A stretch of 64,000 bases of DNA from Cellulophaga sp. HaHa_2_95 (GCF_019278565.1 NZ_CP058988.1:2542001-2606000); one strand, 5' to 3'. Shown: positions 8,003 through 16,281, numbered from the stretch's first letter. Notes: generated by a model from the sequence alone, not told the origin. Program-made: numbers and translations.

Positions 8003-9457
8003 ATGAAAACAAAATTAATAGTACTTAGTCTATTTACCATGGTAATAACAAGTTGCCATGCAGAAAAGAAAGAACCAACAACAGTTTTGGAGTTCACAAG
8101 CTTTAAGCTAAAAACTACGGCAAGTGAGGCAGAATTTAATAAACTTGATGCAGAAATAGAGGATTCATTCACGAGTAAACAACCTGGTTATATCAGACGT
8201 CAAAGTGGCGTTAATGAGCAAGGGGAATATGTGGTAATGGTGTATTGGGAATCTCTTGATGCAGCAAAAGCTTCTATGGATAAATTTATGGCAGACAAAG
8301 CTGTTGCTACTTATGCGGGTATGATTGAAAGCAGCACCATGAACATGTCTCGCTTTACCATCGCAGATAAATTTACTGCCACAAATAGTACGTTCACAGA
8401 AGTAATGACTTTTAAAACGAAAGAAAATACGGGTGCCAAAGCCTTTAAAAAGGTAAATAAAAAAGTTGGCACTGAATTTAGTGAGCAACAAAAAGGGTTT
8501 TTACAACGTATTACGGGCTCTAATGAAGCGGGAGAGCAAATTGTAGTAGCGTATTGGGATACTAAAGCAAATTCTGATGCCGTAATTAATGATTTTATGC
8601 AGGCGCCAATTGCCAAAGAATTTATGGGAATGATGGATCAAACGTCTATAGCTATGATTCGTTACCAGGCATTAAGTGCATTAAAAAATGTGACACTCAC
8701 GAATAAAGATAAAGTGGTTGCTTTGCTAAACAGTTTTAATACTGGAGATCAAACACCAATTTCGTATATTAATCCAACAAAATACATTCAGCACAATCTA
8801 GGAGTTGCAGATGGTTTAGAAGGTTTTGGAGCTGTAATGCAACATGCTCCAGAAGGAGGCTTTAAAGCTGATGTACTTCGTGCTTTTCAAGATGGTGCTT
8901 ATGTATTTACCCATACATCGTATGATTTTTTTGGTCCAAAAGCAGGCTTTGATGTTTTTCGTTTTGAAGATGGGAAAATAGTAGAGCATTGGGATAACTT
9001 ATTACCTGTTCAAAAACCAAACTCTAGTGGAAGAACACAATTTGATGGAGCTACAGCGCTAACAGATTTAGATAAAACGGAAGCCAATAAGGCTGTTGTT
9101 AAAGGGTTTATTGAACATGTTTTGTTGGGTCATGAAATGGATCAATTATCAAGCTATATGAACCCTAAAGAGTATATACAACACAATCCTGCGGTAGCAG
9201 ATGGTTTAGAAGGTTTTGGAGCAGCGATGCAGTATTTCGCAGCCAACAACTTAGTGATGGAGTATGATAAGCTACACTTAGTGTTAGGGCAAGGCAATTT
9301 TGTGCTTAGCATTAGTGAAGGTAAATTTGGAAAAGGAGCGCATACCGCTTATTATGATTTATTTCGTTTAGAAAACGGACTTATAGTAGAGCATTGGGAT
9401 GTTATAGCGCCAATTCCTTCAAAAACAGAATGGAAAAATGACAATGGGAAGTTCTAA
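8003..9457 (+). CDS. Lipoprotein with two monooxygenase-like and two SnoaL-like domains
   Basis: A 484-residue lipoprotein (MKTKLIVLSLFTMVITSC lipobox). It has an internal double duplication: two antibiotic-biosynthesis-monooxygenase-like ferredoxin folds (about 27-115 and 125-220; both carry a KxFKxVN/FxKLD helix, a QxGYI/QKGFL strand and VMVYW/VVAYW), then two SnoaL-like cone domains (about 228-340 and 360-475; both contain YIQHN, VADGLEGFGA, FDVFRFE/YDLFRLE and IVEHWD). Such folds bind small hydrophobic or quinone-like molecules. Start chosen at the ATG of the signal peptide; an upstream in-frame ATG at 7961 lacks sense. A terminator follows. Function unknown; the neighbouring AraC gene may control it. 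Confidence 0.85.
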   Translation: MKTKLIVLSLFTMVITSCHAEKKEPTTVLEFTSFKLKTTASEAEFNKLDAEIEDSFTSKQPGYIRRQSGVNEQGEYVVMVYWESLDAAKASMDKFMADKAVATYAGMIESSTMNMSRFTIADKFTATNSTFTEVMTFKTKENTGAKAFKKVNKKVGTEFSEQQKGFLQRITGSNEAGEQIVVAYWDTKANSDAVINDFMQAPIAKEFMGMMDQTSIAMIRYQALSALKNVTLTNKDKVVALLNSFNTGDQTPISYINPTKYIQHNLGVADGLEGFGAVMQHAPEGGFKADVLRAFQDGAYVFTHTSYDFFGPKAGFDVFRFEDGKIVEHWDNLLPVQKPNSSGRTQFDGATALTDLDKTEANKAVVKGFIEHVLLGHEMDQLSSYMNPKEYIQHNPAVADGLEGFGAAMQYFAANNLVMEYDKLHLVLGQGNFVLSISEGKFGKGAHTAYYDLFRLENGLIVEHWDVIAPIPSKTEWKNDNGKF

Positions 9458-9478
9458 TAGCTATCTTATTTAAAACTT

Positions 9479-9521
9479 AAAAGGAGGACAATCAATATTT
9501 TGGTAGTCCTCCTTTTTTTAT
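9479..9521 (+). terminator. Terminator after the duplicated-domain lipoprotein
   Basis: A 9-bp stem (AAGGAGGAC, 9481-9489, with GTCCTCCTT, 9506-9514), a long loop, and a T run. It lies between convergent genes and may serve both. Confidence 0.8.
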
Positions 9522-9574
9522 AAAATAACACTGCTGCTGCTATTGCGAATAAAAACTTAAGATTTACCGAAGCG

Positions 9575-10549
9575 CTACTCAAGAAAATTAAGTATCAGTA
9601 ACGCAATATCACGAGTCTTTTCTTCTACGGCAAAATGCCCAGCATTTAATAAATGTAGTTCCGCATTGGGTAAATCTTTTAAATAGGCTTTAGCGCCGTT
9701 TGCATTAAATTTTACATCTTTAGCACCCCATACAATTAATGTTTTGGGCTGAGTTTCTTTCAACATCTTTTGCCAAGTAGGGTAGGAAAGTAGGTTGGTG
9801 TAATAGTCTTGGAATAATTGCACTTGTATCATTCGATCTGCTTGCGACTGAAGGAATGACAAATCATGAGTCCAAGCATCAGGACTTTGAGTGTTGTAGT
9901 TGGTCGTATCAAGATCAAACAAATATTGTTTATTAATAATTACCTCTTTACTGGTAATGTGATATAAAAAATCAAGTTCTTCTTGTGACGTATCTTCTTG
10001 TGCCTTCTTAAAAAATGCTTGCCTTGCAGGTGTCAATCCGTCTAAATAAGCATTAGCATTTTGTACAATTAAGGCATCGATTCTTTCAGGATCCTTCATC
10101 ATCATTCGGTAGCCAACAGGAGCACCAAAATCTTGCATATACAATGTGTAATTGGTGATTTTAAGTTTATTCAATAATTCATTAGTATATTCAGCCAACA
10201 AATCAAATGTATAGGTGGTAGTTTCAGGATTAAGATGATCACTATAACCAGAACCTAAGTTGTCTGGCGCAATAATATGATATTGGCTGGCCAGCATAGG
10301 AATCAAATTCCGGTAACTATGGGAAGAAGAAGGGTAGCCATGTAATAATACAATTGTCGGTTTCTTAGGATCGCCCGCTTCTCTGTAAAACAAATCTACA
10401 CCGTTTACTTCTAGGGTATTATAGGTAGTGGGTGGTGGTAGAAAAAAAGATACCTCCTTAGCGGTTTCTTCTTTAGTTTCTGTGGGCAGTTCTTGGCAAC
10501 TTATCACGAGTACGCTCATGGCGGCAAATAAATAGGCGCTAATTTTCAT
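9575..10549 (-). CDS. Alpha/beta hydrolase lipoprotein, haloalkane dehalogenase / epoxide hydrolase type
   Basis: A 324-residue lipoprotein (lipobox VLVISC) with an alpha/beta hydrolase fold. Oxyanion-hole HGYPSSSHSYR (about 70-80), nucleophile Asp140 in MQDFGAPVG rather than Ser, a later acidic residue in WGAKD, and catalytic His in NAGHFAVEE. An Asp nucleophile in a QD(F/Y/W)G elbow is the mark of haloalkane dehalogenases and epoxide hydrolases. Its start overlaps the stop of the upstream paralogue by one base, so the two form one TetR-controlled operon. The natural substrate cannot be read from sequence. Confidence 0.88.
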   Translation of the reverse strand: MKISAYLFAAMSVLVISCQELPTETKEETAKEVSFFLPPPTTYNTLEVNGVDLFYREAGDPKKPTIVLLHGYPSSSHSYRNLIPMLASQYHIIAPDNLGSGYSDHLNPETTTYTFDLLAEYTNELLNKLKITNYTLYMQDFGAPVGYRMMMKDPERIDALIVQNANAYLDGLTPARQAFFKKAQEDTSQEELDFLYHITSKEVIINKQYLFDLDTTNYNTQSPDAWTHDLSFLQSQADRMIQVQLFQDYYTNLLSYPTWQKMLKETQPKTLIVWGAKDVKFNANGAKAYLKDLPNAELHLLNAGHFAVEEKTRDIALLILNFLE

Positions 10550-11535
10550 TATGCTCGTGTATGTAAAGTTTTCATAAAAGCGCTTATTTTTTTAATAATA
10601 GCATCACCATCTTCTTCAAGCGCAAAATGGCCCGTATCATAAATGTTATAATCTATGGTTTTAACATCTTTCTTAAAAGCTTCTGCGCCACTTTCAGGAA
10701 AAAAGGCGTCGTTTTTACCCCAAACAATTAATAATGGAGGTTGATGGTCTCTTAAGTATTGTTGCCACTTAGGGTAAAGTTTTACATTGTTTTGGTAATC
10801 ATAAAATAAATCTAACTGTACGGCATGTGCATTTGGTCTAGATAAGCGTAAGTAATCCAAATTCCAGCTATCAGGATTTACCGTTTCTATATTTCGTACG
10901 CCATGCGTGTATTGCCATTTTAAACCTTCTAATGAAAAAGCTGGTAATAAGGCAGTTTCAGTTTCTGTAGTTCTATGTTTCCAAAGGGCTTTAATTCCTG
11001 CCCAAGCTTCACCTAATCCTTCTTCATACGCATTTCCATTTTGGTTGATAATAGCAGTTACGCGTTCTGGGTGCGCTGTTGCAATTCTGAAACCAATAGG
11101 AGCGCCGTAATCTTGGATCATTAAGGTATAGGAATTAATTCCTTTTTTTTCTAAGAATGTATCTATAGTAGAGGCGATAGTATCAAACGTATAGGTATAG
11201 TCTTCTGCATCGGGAAAATCGCTATTCCCAAAACCGGGATAATCAGGAGCTATTAAATGGTATTCCCCAGATAATTGAGTAAATACTTTTCTGTATTGGT
11301 GTGATGATGCAGGAAAACCATGTAGCAAGACTATGGTTTGGTTTTTAGGATTTCCCGCTTCTCTGTAGGCAATATCAATGCCATTGATTTCTATGGATTT
11401 GTATTGGGTGGCATACTCTTTTGAAACCATTACCTCTTGGGTACTCGTGCTTGGGGGAGGAGCGAGAGCTTCATTTTTTGAGCCACACGAGAATAATGTA
11501 ATTGCTAAGAGTACTGTTGTTGCTAAATTTTTCAT
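10549..11535 (-). CDS. Paralogous alpha/beta hydrolase lipoprotein, Asp-nucleophile type
   Basis: A 328-residue lipoprotein (lipobox ITLFSC) and close paralogue of the next gene: HGFPASSHQYR, Asp142 nucleophile in IQDYGAPIG, WGKND and DTGHFALEED. The open frame extends to a TTG at 11553, but that codon lies inside the -7 promoter box; the ATG at 11535 fits the signal peptide. A TetR operator lies 34-51 bases upstream. As the first gene of the pair it is the direct target of the divergently unlinked TetR gene behind it. Likely an outer- or inner-membrane anchored hydrolase for epoxides, halides or esters. Confidence 0.88.
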   Translation of the reverse strand: MKNLATTVLLAITLFSCGSKNEALAPPPSTSTQEVMVSKEYATQYKSIEINGIDIAYREAGNPKNQTIVLLHGFPASSHQYRKVFTQLSGEYHLIAPDYPGFGNSDFPDAEDYTYTFDTIASTIDTFLEKKGINSYTLMIQDYGAPIGFRIATAHPERVTAIINQNGNAYEEGLGEAWAGIKALWKHRTTETETALLPAFSLEGLKWQYTHGVRNIETVNPDSWNLDYLRLSRPNAHAVQLDLFYDYQNNVKLYPKWQQYLRDHQPPLLIVWGKNDAFFPESGAEAFKKDVKTIDYNIYDTGHFALEEDGDAIIKKISAFMKTLHTRA

Positions 11536-11550
11536 ATTTTTTTTAAATTT

Positions 11551-11586
11551 CAAGTATAATAGATGTAATTACCGACCATTCGGTAA
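11551..11586 (-). promoter_or_regulatory. Hydrolase operon promoter with TetR operator
   Basis: On the minus strand a -7 box TATACTTG (11551-11558, one mismatch) and, just upstream over the -33 region, a perfect inverted repeat TTACCGA (11569-11575) - N4 - TCGGTAA (11580-11586). The same repeat occurs before tetR at 12195-12212. Confidence 0.75.
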
Positions 11587-11604
11587 AATAGTTTTATAAA
11601 TTTT

Positions 11605-12168
11605 TTATGGATTTAGATACGTAGCTTGTATTTCTTTAAGTGTAGTTTCAAATATAGCTAAGTCATTCATGCCTCTTGTAACAATAAGACTTCCTTGAAT
11701 TTTTATCAGCGTATCAACTGCTTGCTGCTGTGCTTCAGATGCCGTTAAGCCTAAAGCTATCCCTATATTTTTGAAGGCGTTAATCCATTTACTCATTCCT
11801 CTATGAATTTGGACTTCAAATAATTCTAAACTTTGGCCTAAAGAAAGCGCCCTAAAAATGCAAGTTTCTTTACCATGATCATAAGATTTTCTAATTTCGG
11901 CGATGCCCATTTTTATTCGTTCTTCAGGGGTTTTGTTCTCATCTAATAAGAGTGTAAAGAGATGTTGATCTACCCATTCTTCTAAATAATCGAGTACAGC
12001 AGTGGCCATTTCTTGTTTGCCCTTTGGAAAACGGTGATAAAGACTTGCTTTTTTTAATCCCGTACTTGTCGCTAATTCAGCAAGACTAGCTCCCTCATAT
12101 CCTTTAGAGCGAAAGGTTTTAACGAGGCTTGTCATGATTTCGATGTCTTGTACTTTCTGTGGTCTCAT
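11605..12168 (-). CDS. TetR family repressor
   Basis: A 187-residue regulator with an N-terminal TetR helix-turn-helix (about 8-55; FRSKGYEGASLAELATSTGLKKASLYHRFPKGKQ read in pieces) and an all-helical ligand domain resembling the TetR_C group that senses small electrophiles or lipophilic compounds. It controls the two hydrolases downstream in the same direction and its own promoter, as shown by twin operators at 11569-11586 and 12195-12212. The -7 box ends only four bases before the ATG, so the message may be leaderless. A later Met (residue 12) would cut off the first DNA-binding helix and is rejected. Confidence 0.9.
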   Translation of the reverse strand: MRPQKVQDIEIMTSLVKTFRSKGYEGASLAELATSTGLKKASLYHRFPKGKQEMATAVLDYLEEWVDQHLFTLLLDENKTPEERIKMGIAEIRKSYDHGKETCIFRALSLGQSLELFEVQIHRGMSKWINAFKNIGIALGLTASEAQQQAVDTLIKIQGSLIVTRGMNDLAIFETTLKEIQATYLNP

Positions 12169-12172
12169 GCTG

Positions 12173-12212
12173 CAAAGATAAAAAAATAATTTAATTACCG
12201 AACGATTGGTAA
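12173..12212 (-). promoter_or_regulatory. tetR promoter with autoregulatory operator
   Basis: Minus-strand perfect -7 box TATCTTTG (12173-12180) and, over the -33 region, TTACCGA (12195-12201) - N4 - TTGGTAA (12206-12212), one mismatch from a perfect palindrome and nearly the same sequence as the 11569-11586 operator. Confidence 0.78.
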
Positions 12213-12309
12213 AATAAATTAATCCTATTGAAATATGTGAGATATATTTAAGGTAATTCTCTTTTCATTTCCTTACGACTGAGCAGTAATTATTGGCTCC
12301 TAGAAAAAA

Positions 12310-12317
12310 TAGTTTTG
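12310..12317 (+). promoter_or_regulatory. -7 box of the SDR gene
   Basis: TAGTTTTG, a perfect TAnnTTTG box, 72 bases before the SDR start; no clear TTG at the usual distance. Confidence 0.4.
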
Positions 12318-12389
12318 TAACACCATCATTTTTTTAGTGTCCAAATAAAGCAGGACAGCGAATTGTCTTGACTAAATAAAAAAAATAGC

Positions 12390-13139
12390 ATGAGAAAGTT
12401 AGAAGGAAAAACAGCAGTTATTACTGGCGGTACTAGTGGTATTGGTTTAGCAACAGCGCAAGAATTTATTACTCAAGGCGCCAATGTAGTTATTTTTGGT
12501 AGGGGTCAGGTAGCTTTAGAGGAAGCCGTAACGCAATTAGGAGAGCATAGTTATGCGGTACAAGGAGACGTTACCAATCAAGCAGACTTAGACCGATTAT
12601 ATGCAGAAACGGCTACCAAATTTGGAGGTATCGATATTTTATTTATCAATGTTGGAAAAGGAAAATTAGCTCCAGTAGCAGACACGGACGAAGCTTTTTT
12701 TGATGACATGATGAATGTAAATTTCAAGGGATCTTATTTTACCTTGCAAAAAGCTGTTAAAAATCTGAATCCAAAAGCATCCGTAATTATCACTACATCT
12801 TGGTTAAATGAAATTGGTTTTGGCGGGAGTAGTTTGTTAAGTGCTAGTAAAGCGGCGTTAAGATCTTTAGTGCGTGTTGCATCTGCAGAACTTGCCGAAC
12901 AAGGAATTCGTGTAAATGCCGTGAGTCCTGGGCCTATAGGAACTCCTTTCTGGGGAAAAATTGGTTTACCTGAGGATGTACTTTCTGGAGCGGCAGAAGC
13001 GATTACCGCACAAACAGCCTTAAAACGTTTTGGGAATCCTGAAGAAGTTGCAAAAGCAGTATTGTTTTTGGCATCAGACGATTCCTCCTATATTGTGGGT
13101 GAAGAGATTCCGGTACATGGTGGAATAAACGCTCTATAA
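12390..13139 (+). CDS. Short-chain dehydrogenase/reductase lacking the catalytic Tyr
   Basis: A 249-residue classical SDR with the NAD(P)-binding motif TGGTSGIG (about 12-19), Asn111 in NVNFKG and a catalytic-type Ser137 in TTSW. The YxxxK motif reads LSASK: residue 150 is Leu where the catalytic Tyr should be, while Lys154 remains. The C-terminal family motif GIRVNAVSPGPI and the end DDSSYIVGEEIPVHGG are normal. So the fold and coenzyme site look intact but the usual proton transfer cannot occur as drawn. It could be an inactive or altered reductase. It is transcribed away from tetR and closes with a weak terminator. Confidence 0.88.
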   Translation: MRKLEGKTAVITGGTSGIGLATAQEFITQGANVVIFGRGQVALEEAVTQLGEHSYAVQGDVTNQADLDRLYAETATKFGGIDILFINVGKGKLAPVADTDEAFFDDMMNVNFKGSYFTLQKAVKNLNPKASVIITTSWLNEIGFGGSSLLSASKAALRSLVRVASAELAEQGIRVNAVSPGPIGTPFWGKIGLPEDVLSGAAEAITAQTALKRFGNPEEVAKAVLFLASDDSSYIVGEEIPVHGGINAL

Positions 13140-13152
13140 TAGTACTTAAAGG

Positions 13153-13183
13153 CCTCATTTCTATATATTTGAAATGAGGTTTT
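13153..13183 (+). terminator. Probable terminator after the SDR gene
   Basis: A 9-bp perfect stem (CCTCATTTC, 13153-13161, with GAAATGAGG, 13171-13179), 9-base loop, and only four Ts, just before the sigma-factor gene. Confidence 0.6.
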
Positions 13184-13198
13184 AAAAAATATAAACAT

Positions 13199-14071
13199 AT
13201 GAAAGCCCTATTCTCAGATAATTATCCAGATTATACGGACACGGAGTTGGTTCATTTAGCCTTAGAAGGTGATAAAAAAGCATTACAAGTTATAATTATA
13301 CGGCATCAACTTTTTGTATATAATCTTGCACTTAAAATGGTGGGGAATGTACGTGATGCAGAAGACCTTACGCAAGAAGTTTTTATTAAAGTAATTACAG
13401 CTTTATCAAAATTTAAAGGCGAAAGTAAATTTACGACTTGGTTATACCGGATTACGGTAAACCATTTTATCAATAGTAAGCGTCAAAACTCAAAATTACA
13501 ACTCGTAAATTTTGAAACTTATTTTAATGCCATTGAAGCCGTGCCTAACCACGCCTTAAATGATCTTGAAGAAAAGGAGTTCAAAGATACTATAGAAGAA
13601 ATCAGGATTAACTGTACCACAGGCATGTTGCTTTGTTTGTCTAAAGAACAGCGTATGATCTATATTCTAGGAGAAATGTTTGAAATAGATCATAATCTAG
13701 GCGCAGAAATTTTGGAAATTACCGCAGGTAATTTCAGAATTAAACTAATGCGCACGCGCAAAGAACTCTACAATTGGATGAATCAAAAGTGTGGTCTAGT
13801 TAATTCCAATAACCCTTGCAGATGTGCTAAGAAAACAAGAGGGTATATAGCGCAAGGAAAAGTAGATCCTGATAATTTACAATTTAACACCCGATTTACT
13901 TCAAAAATTAGTGCGCTGTCAAAAAAGAAGGCGGTGAGCTTTACGAATACTATAGAGGATTTAAACAAAAAAGTATTCCAAAGTCAGCCTGCGCAAACAC
14001 CAATACAAGCCTCAGAAATAGTGACGGATATCTTAAACAACGATTTAATAAAATCAATTTTAGATTTTTAA
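13199..14071 (+). CDS. ECF-type RNA polymerase sigma factor with Cys-containing C-terminal extension
   Basis: A 290-residue sigma-70 family protein of the extracytoplasmic-function type. Region 2 (about 18-90) is clear: AEDLTQEVFIKVITALSKFKGESKFTTW read in pieces, with region 4 following near 135-190 (LSKEQRMIYILGEMFEIDHNLGAEIL). About 90 residues extend beyond region 4 and include CGLVNSNNPCRCAKKTRGY, a Cys cluster that could hold a metal ion or respond to redox. No anti-sigma gene is adjacent; the extension may do that job (inference). It starts 16 bases after the preceding hairpin. Confidence 0.88.
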   Translation: MKALFSDNYPDYTDTELVHLALEGDKKALQVIIIRHQLFVYNLALKMVGNVRDAEDLTQEVFIKVITALSKFKGESKFTTWLYRITVNHFINSKRQNSKLQLVNFETYFNAIEAVPNHALNDLEEKEFKDTIEEIRINCTTGMLLCLSKEQRMIYILGEMFEIDHNLGAEILEITAGNFRIKLMRTRKELYNWMNQKCGLVNSNNPCRCAKKTRGYIAQGKVDPDNLQFNTRFTSKISALSKKKAVSFTNTIEDLNKKVFQSQPAQTPIQASEIVTDILNNDLIKSILDF

Positions 14072-14077
14072 ATTTAA

Positions 14078-14128
14078 CGGCTACGTTACTTACAACGGCT
14101 TTAGGTGCGGTAAAGTAAATTGCCGTTC
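14078..14128 (-). pseudogene. Fossil C-terminal tail of a histidine kinase
   Basis: On the minus strand the sequence reads KRTAIYFTAPKAVVSNVAV, which closely matches the last residues of the histidine kinase at 19338-21398 (GTTIYFTVPTAAVTTVAV); the DNA is similar over about 50 bases. Nothing upstream continues the kinase. It is probably a leftover of a duplicated kinase 3' end. Confidence 0.4.
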
Positions 14129-14354
14129 TTTTTTCGTGAGCTAGTGCATTCATTTTTAAGATAATACGGATCTTTAGGGAACATATAATCAAAGATGAGA
14201 TAAGTAGGGCTTATTCGTAGTTTTAGTAGCTAGATGGAAAATATATTGTTTATTAAACCTATATATTCAATTTTGTTCATCTATAGATAGGAGTGGTAGG
14301 TAGGGGTAATCAAGTGATTGGTCTATAGTTTTTCTTAGGGGAATGAGCGAAGTG

Positions 14355-14362
14355 TATTTTTG
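14355..14362 (+). promoter_or_regulatory. -7 box of the EF-hand lipoprotein gene
   Basis: TATTTTTG, perfect TAnnTTTG, 31 bases before the ATG at 14394. Confidence 0.55.
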
Positions 14363-14393
14363 CATTCAAATAAAATAATCTAAACACAGAATC

Positions 14394-14693
14394 ATGAAAA
14401 AAGTTATTTCCACAATGATGCTAATTGCGGCATTATCTAGTTGTTCTAGTACAAAAAATATGAATACGGCTACTATTTCACAGGCTGCTACATTATTGAG
14501 TTCCTTAAGTTCAAACTCAACGGTTCAGCAAGTTGCTAGTCTTTTCACTCTTTTAGATACTAATAATGATGAAACCGTTAGCTCAACAGAAGCTATAGGT
14601 TCTGTTGCGGATAACTTCAACGTATTAGATGCAGACAACAGTGCAGGCCTTAGTCTCACGGAAATGGAAGGCATTCTTGCTTTATTGAAGTAG
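14394..14693 (+). CDS. Small EF-hand lipoprotein
   Basis: A 99-residue lipoprotein (MKKVISTMMLIAALSSC lipobox). The mature part carries two calcium-binding EF-hand loops, DTNNDETVSSTE (about 53-64) and DADNSAGLSLTE (about 78-89), each with the D-x-D/N-x-D/S acidic pattern and a terminal Glu. It probably binds Ca2+ outside the cytoplasm. It has its own -7 box and terminator, so it is a single-gene unit. Its partner is unknown. Confidence 0.85.
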   Translation: MKKVISTMMLIAALSSCSSTKNMNTATISQAATLLSSLSSNSTVQQVASLFTLLDTNNDETVSSTEAIGSVADNFNVLDADNSAGLSLTEMEGILALLK

Positions 14694-14710
14694 AGAAACA
14701 ACACAGTGAT

Positions 14711-14745
14711 AAAAATCCTTTTACTAAAAGTGAAAGGATTTTTTA
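14711..14745 (+). terminator. Terminator after the EF-hand lipoprotein
   Basis: Stem AAAATCCTTT (14712-14721) with AAAGGATTTT (14733-14742) followed by Ts, 18 bases after the stop. Confidence 0.8.
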
Positions 14746-14818
14746 TAACGAGAGTTTAGGTAGCCAAAGATAGGTGTCGTCAAAATAGCCTATGAAATCT
14801 GAATGCTACAGGTTATTT

Positions 14819-15565
14819 TTAGGACTTCAATAATGGTAGTAATACCTCCCAAACCGTATTTGCTAAGATTTTATGGCCTTGAATATTAGGGTGAATGCCA
14901 TCCTTTTGATTTAGTGCAGCAATCCCTCCAACATCCTTTAAAATAAAAGGAATAAATTCTAAATTATTCTTCTCAGCTACATCTATAAATAGCTGTTTGA
15001 ATTTAGTGGTATACTCCAAACCTATATTTGGGGGTAGTTGCATGCCGGCAAGGATAATGGTTGTATTCGGACTTTTTTCTTTAACCACATCAATGATTGC
15101 TTGTAAATTAGCACGCGTTTCAGATAGCGCTACGCCACGCAAACCATCATTCGCACCAAGTTCTAATAAGAATATGCTAGGTGTCTGTTTAATTACCCAA
15201 TCAATTCTACTTTTGCCTCCAGCAGTGGTTTCGCCACTTACTCCAGAATTAATCACTGTATATGTTAAGCCCAAAGAATCTAACTTTTGTTGTAATATTC
15301 CAGGGTAAGCATTGGCAGTATCATCAAGGCCATAACCGGCTGTAATACTATCACCAAAACATAGAATAGTTTTGGTCGTGGCATCAGTAGCTAAGGTCTG
15401 TTCGGTTGTGGGAGTGGTACTTTCGGCTTCTGTTGTTTTTTCTGTTTTGGCATCACCACAAGAGTAGAGCAAGACCACCATTAGAATATAACAAAACTTT
15501 AGGAGTTTAGGTGCTACTGATATTGGTAGATTTGAAAGCAATTGTTTATTTTGGGGCTTGGTCAT
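14819..15565 (-). CDS. tesA: GDSL/SGNH arylesterase (TesA-like) lipoprotein
   Basis: A 248-residue SGNH hydrolase. Block I FGDSITAGYGL carries the catalytic Ser, block II is NSGVSGETTAGG, block III LGANDGLRG holds the Asn, and block V DGIHPNIQGH the Asp and His. It splits thioesters or short esters. A hydrophobic stretch ending in LLYSCGD gives a lipobox, although the N terminus before it is long (about 35 residues), so the start is somewhat uncertain. It is divergent from the ybbA-ybbP pair, 26 bases apart; the tesA-ybbA-ybbP association is widely conserved. Confidence 0.9.
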   Translation of the reverse strand: MTKPQNKQLLSNLPISVAPKLLKFCYILMVVLLYSCGDAKTEKTTEAESTTPTTEQTLATDATTKTILCFGDSITAGYGLDDTANAYPGILQQKLDSLGLTYTVINSGVSGETTAGGKSRIDWVIKQTPSIFLLELGANDGLRGVALSETRANLQAIIDVVKEKSPNTTIILAGMQLPPNIGLEYTTKFKQLFIDVAEKNNLEFIPFILKDVGGIAALNQKDGIHPNIQGHKILANTVWEVLLPLLKS

Positions 15566-15591
15566 GAGTCACGATCTAAATTAAATTTAAG

Positions 15592-16281
15592 ATGTCAAAG
15601 ATATTAAAGATAACCGGGTTGGAAAAAACATACACTAGCGGTAACAAACAATTAACGGTATTGCACGATATCTTCTTAGAGGTAGAGAAGGGGCAGACTT
15701 TTTCGATTATTGGACCTTCGGGAAGTGGTAAGACTACATTGCTGGGCTTATGTGCAGGTTTAGATCAGCCTAATAAGGGTACAGTAGAATTATGTGGTCA
15801 AGATTTAAGTGCATTGAATGAAGATCAACGAGCTCAATTACGAAATAAAGAAGTTGGTTTTATTTTTCAAAATTTCCAGTTATTACCTACGTTAACGGCG
15901 CTTGAGAATGTGAGTGTTCCCCTAGAATTACAGGGTGCTAAAGATGCGAAAGAAAAGAGCAAAATTTTATTAGAAAAAGTAGGACTAGGCAAGCGTATGC
16001 ATCATTACCCCTCACAACTTTCTGGTGGCGAGCAACAGCGGGTAGCATTGGCACGTGCTTTTGTAAACTCACCTTCCATATTATTTGCCGATGAACCCAC
16101 GGGAAATTTAGATGAGGAAACAGGTGAAAAGGTGATTAATTTATTATTTGATCTCAATAAAGAATTAGGAACCACCTTAGTCATTATCTCTCATGATCTA
16201 GAATTAGCGAATCGTACACAACAAATTGTACGCCTTAAAGGTGGAAAAATTATTGCAAATCAACTTACCTCTGCACTGTGA
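15592..16281 (+). CDS. ybbA: ABC transporter ATP-binding protein (YbbA/LolD type)
   Basis: A 229-residue ABC ATPase: Walker A GPSGSGKTT (about 43-51), Q-loop FIFQNFQLLP, signature LSGGEQQRV, Walker B ILFADEPTGNLD and H-loop ISHDLELA. Its length and the LolD-like sequence fit the MacB/LolD/YbbA group, which power lipoprotein or hydrophobic-molecule extraction rather than substrate import. The gene overlaps the permease by four bases (GTGA), so the two form one transporter. Confidence 0.92.
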   Translation: MSKILKITGLEKTYTSGNKQLTVLHDIFLEVEKGQTFSIIGPSGSGKTTLLGLCAGLDQPNKGTVELCGQDLSALNEDQRAQLRNKEVGFIFQNFQLLPTLTALENVSVPLELQGAKDAKEKSKILLEKVGLGKRMHHYPSQLSGGEQQRVALARAFVNSPSILFADEPTGNLDEETGEKVINLLFDLNKELGTTLVIISHDLELANRTQQIVRLKGGKIIANQLTSAL

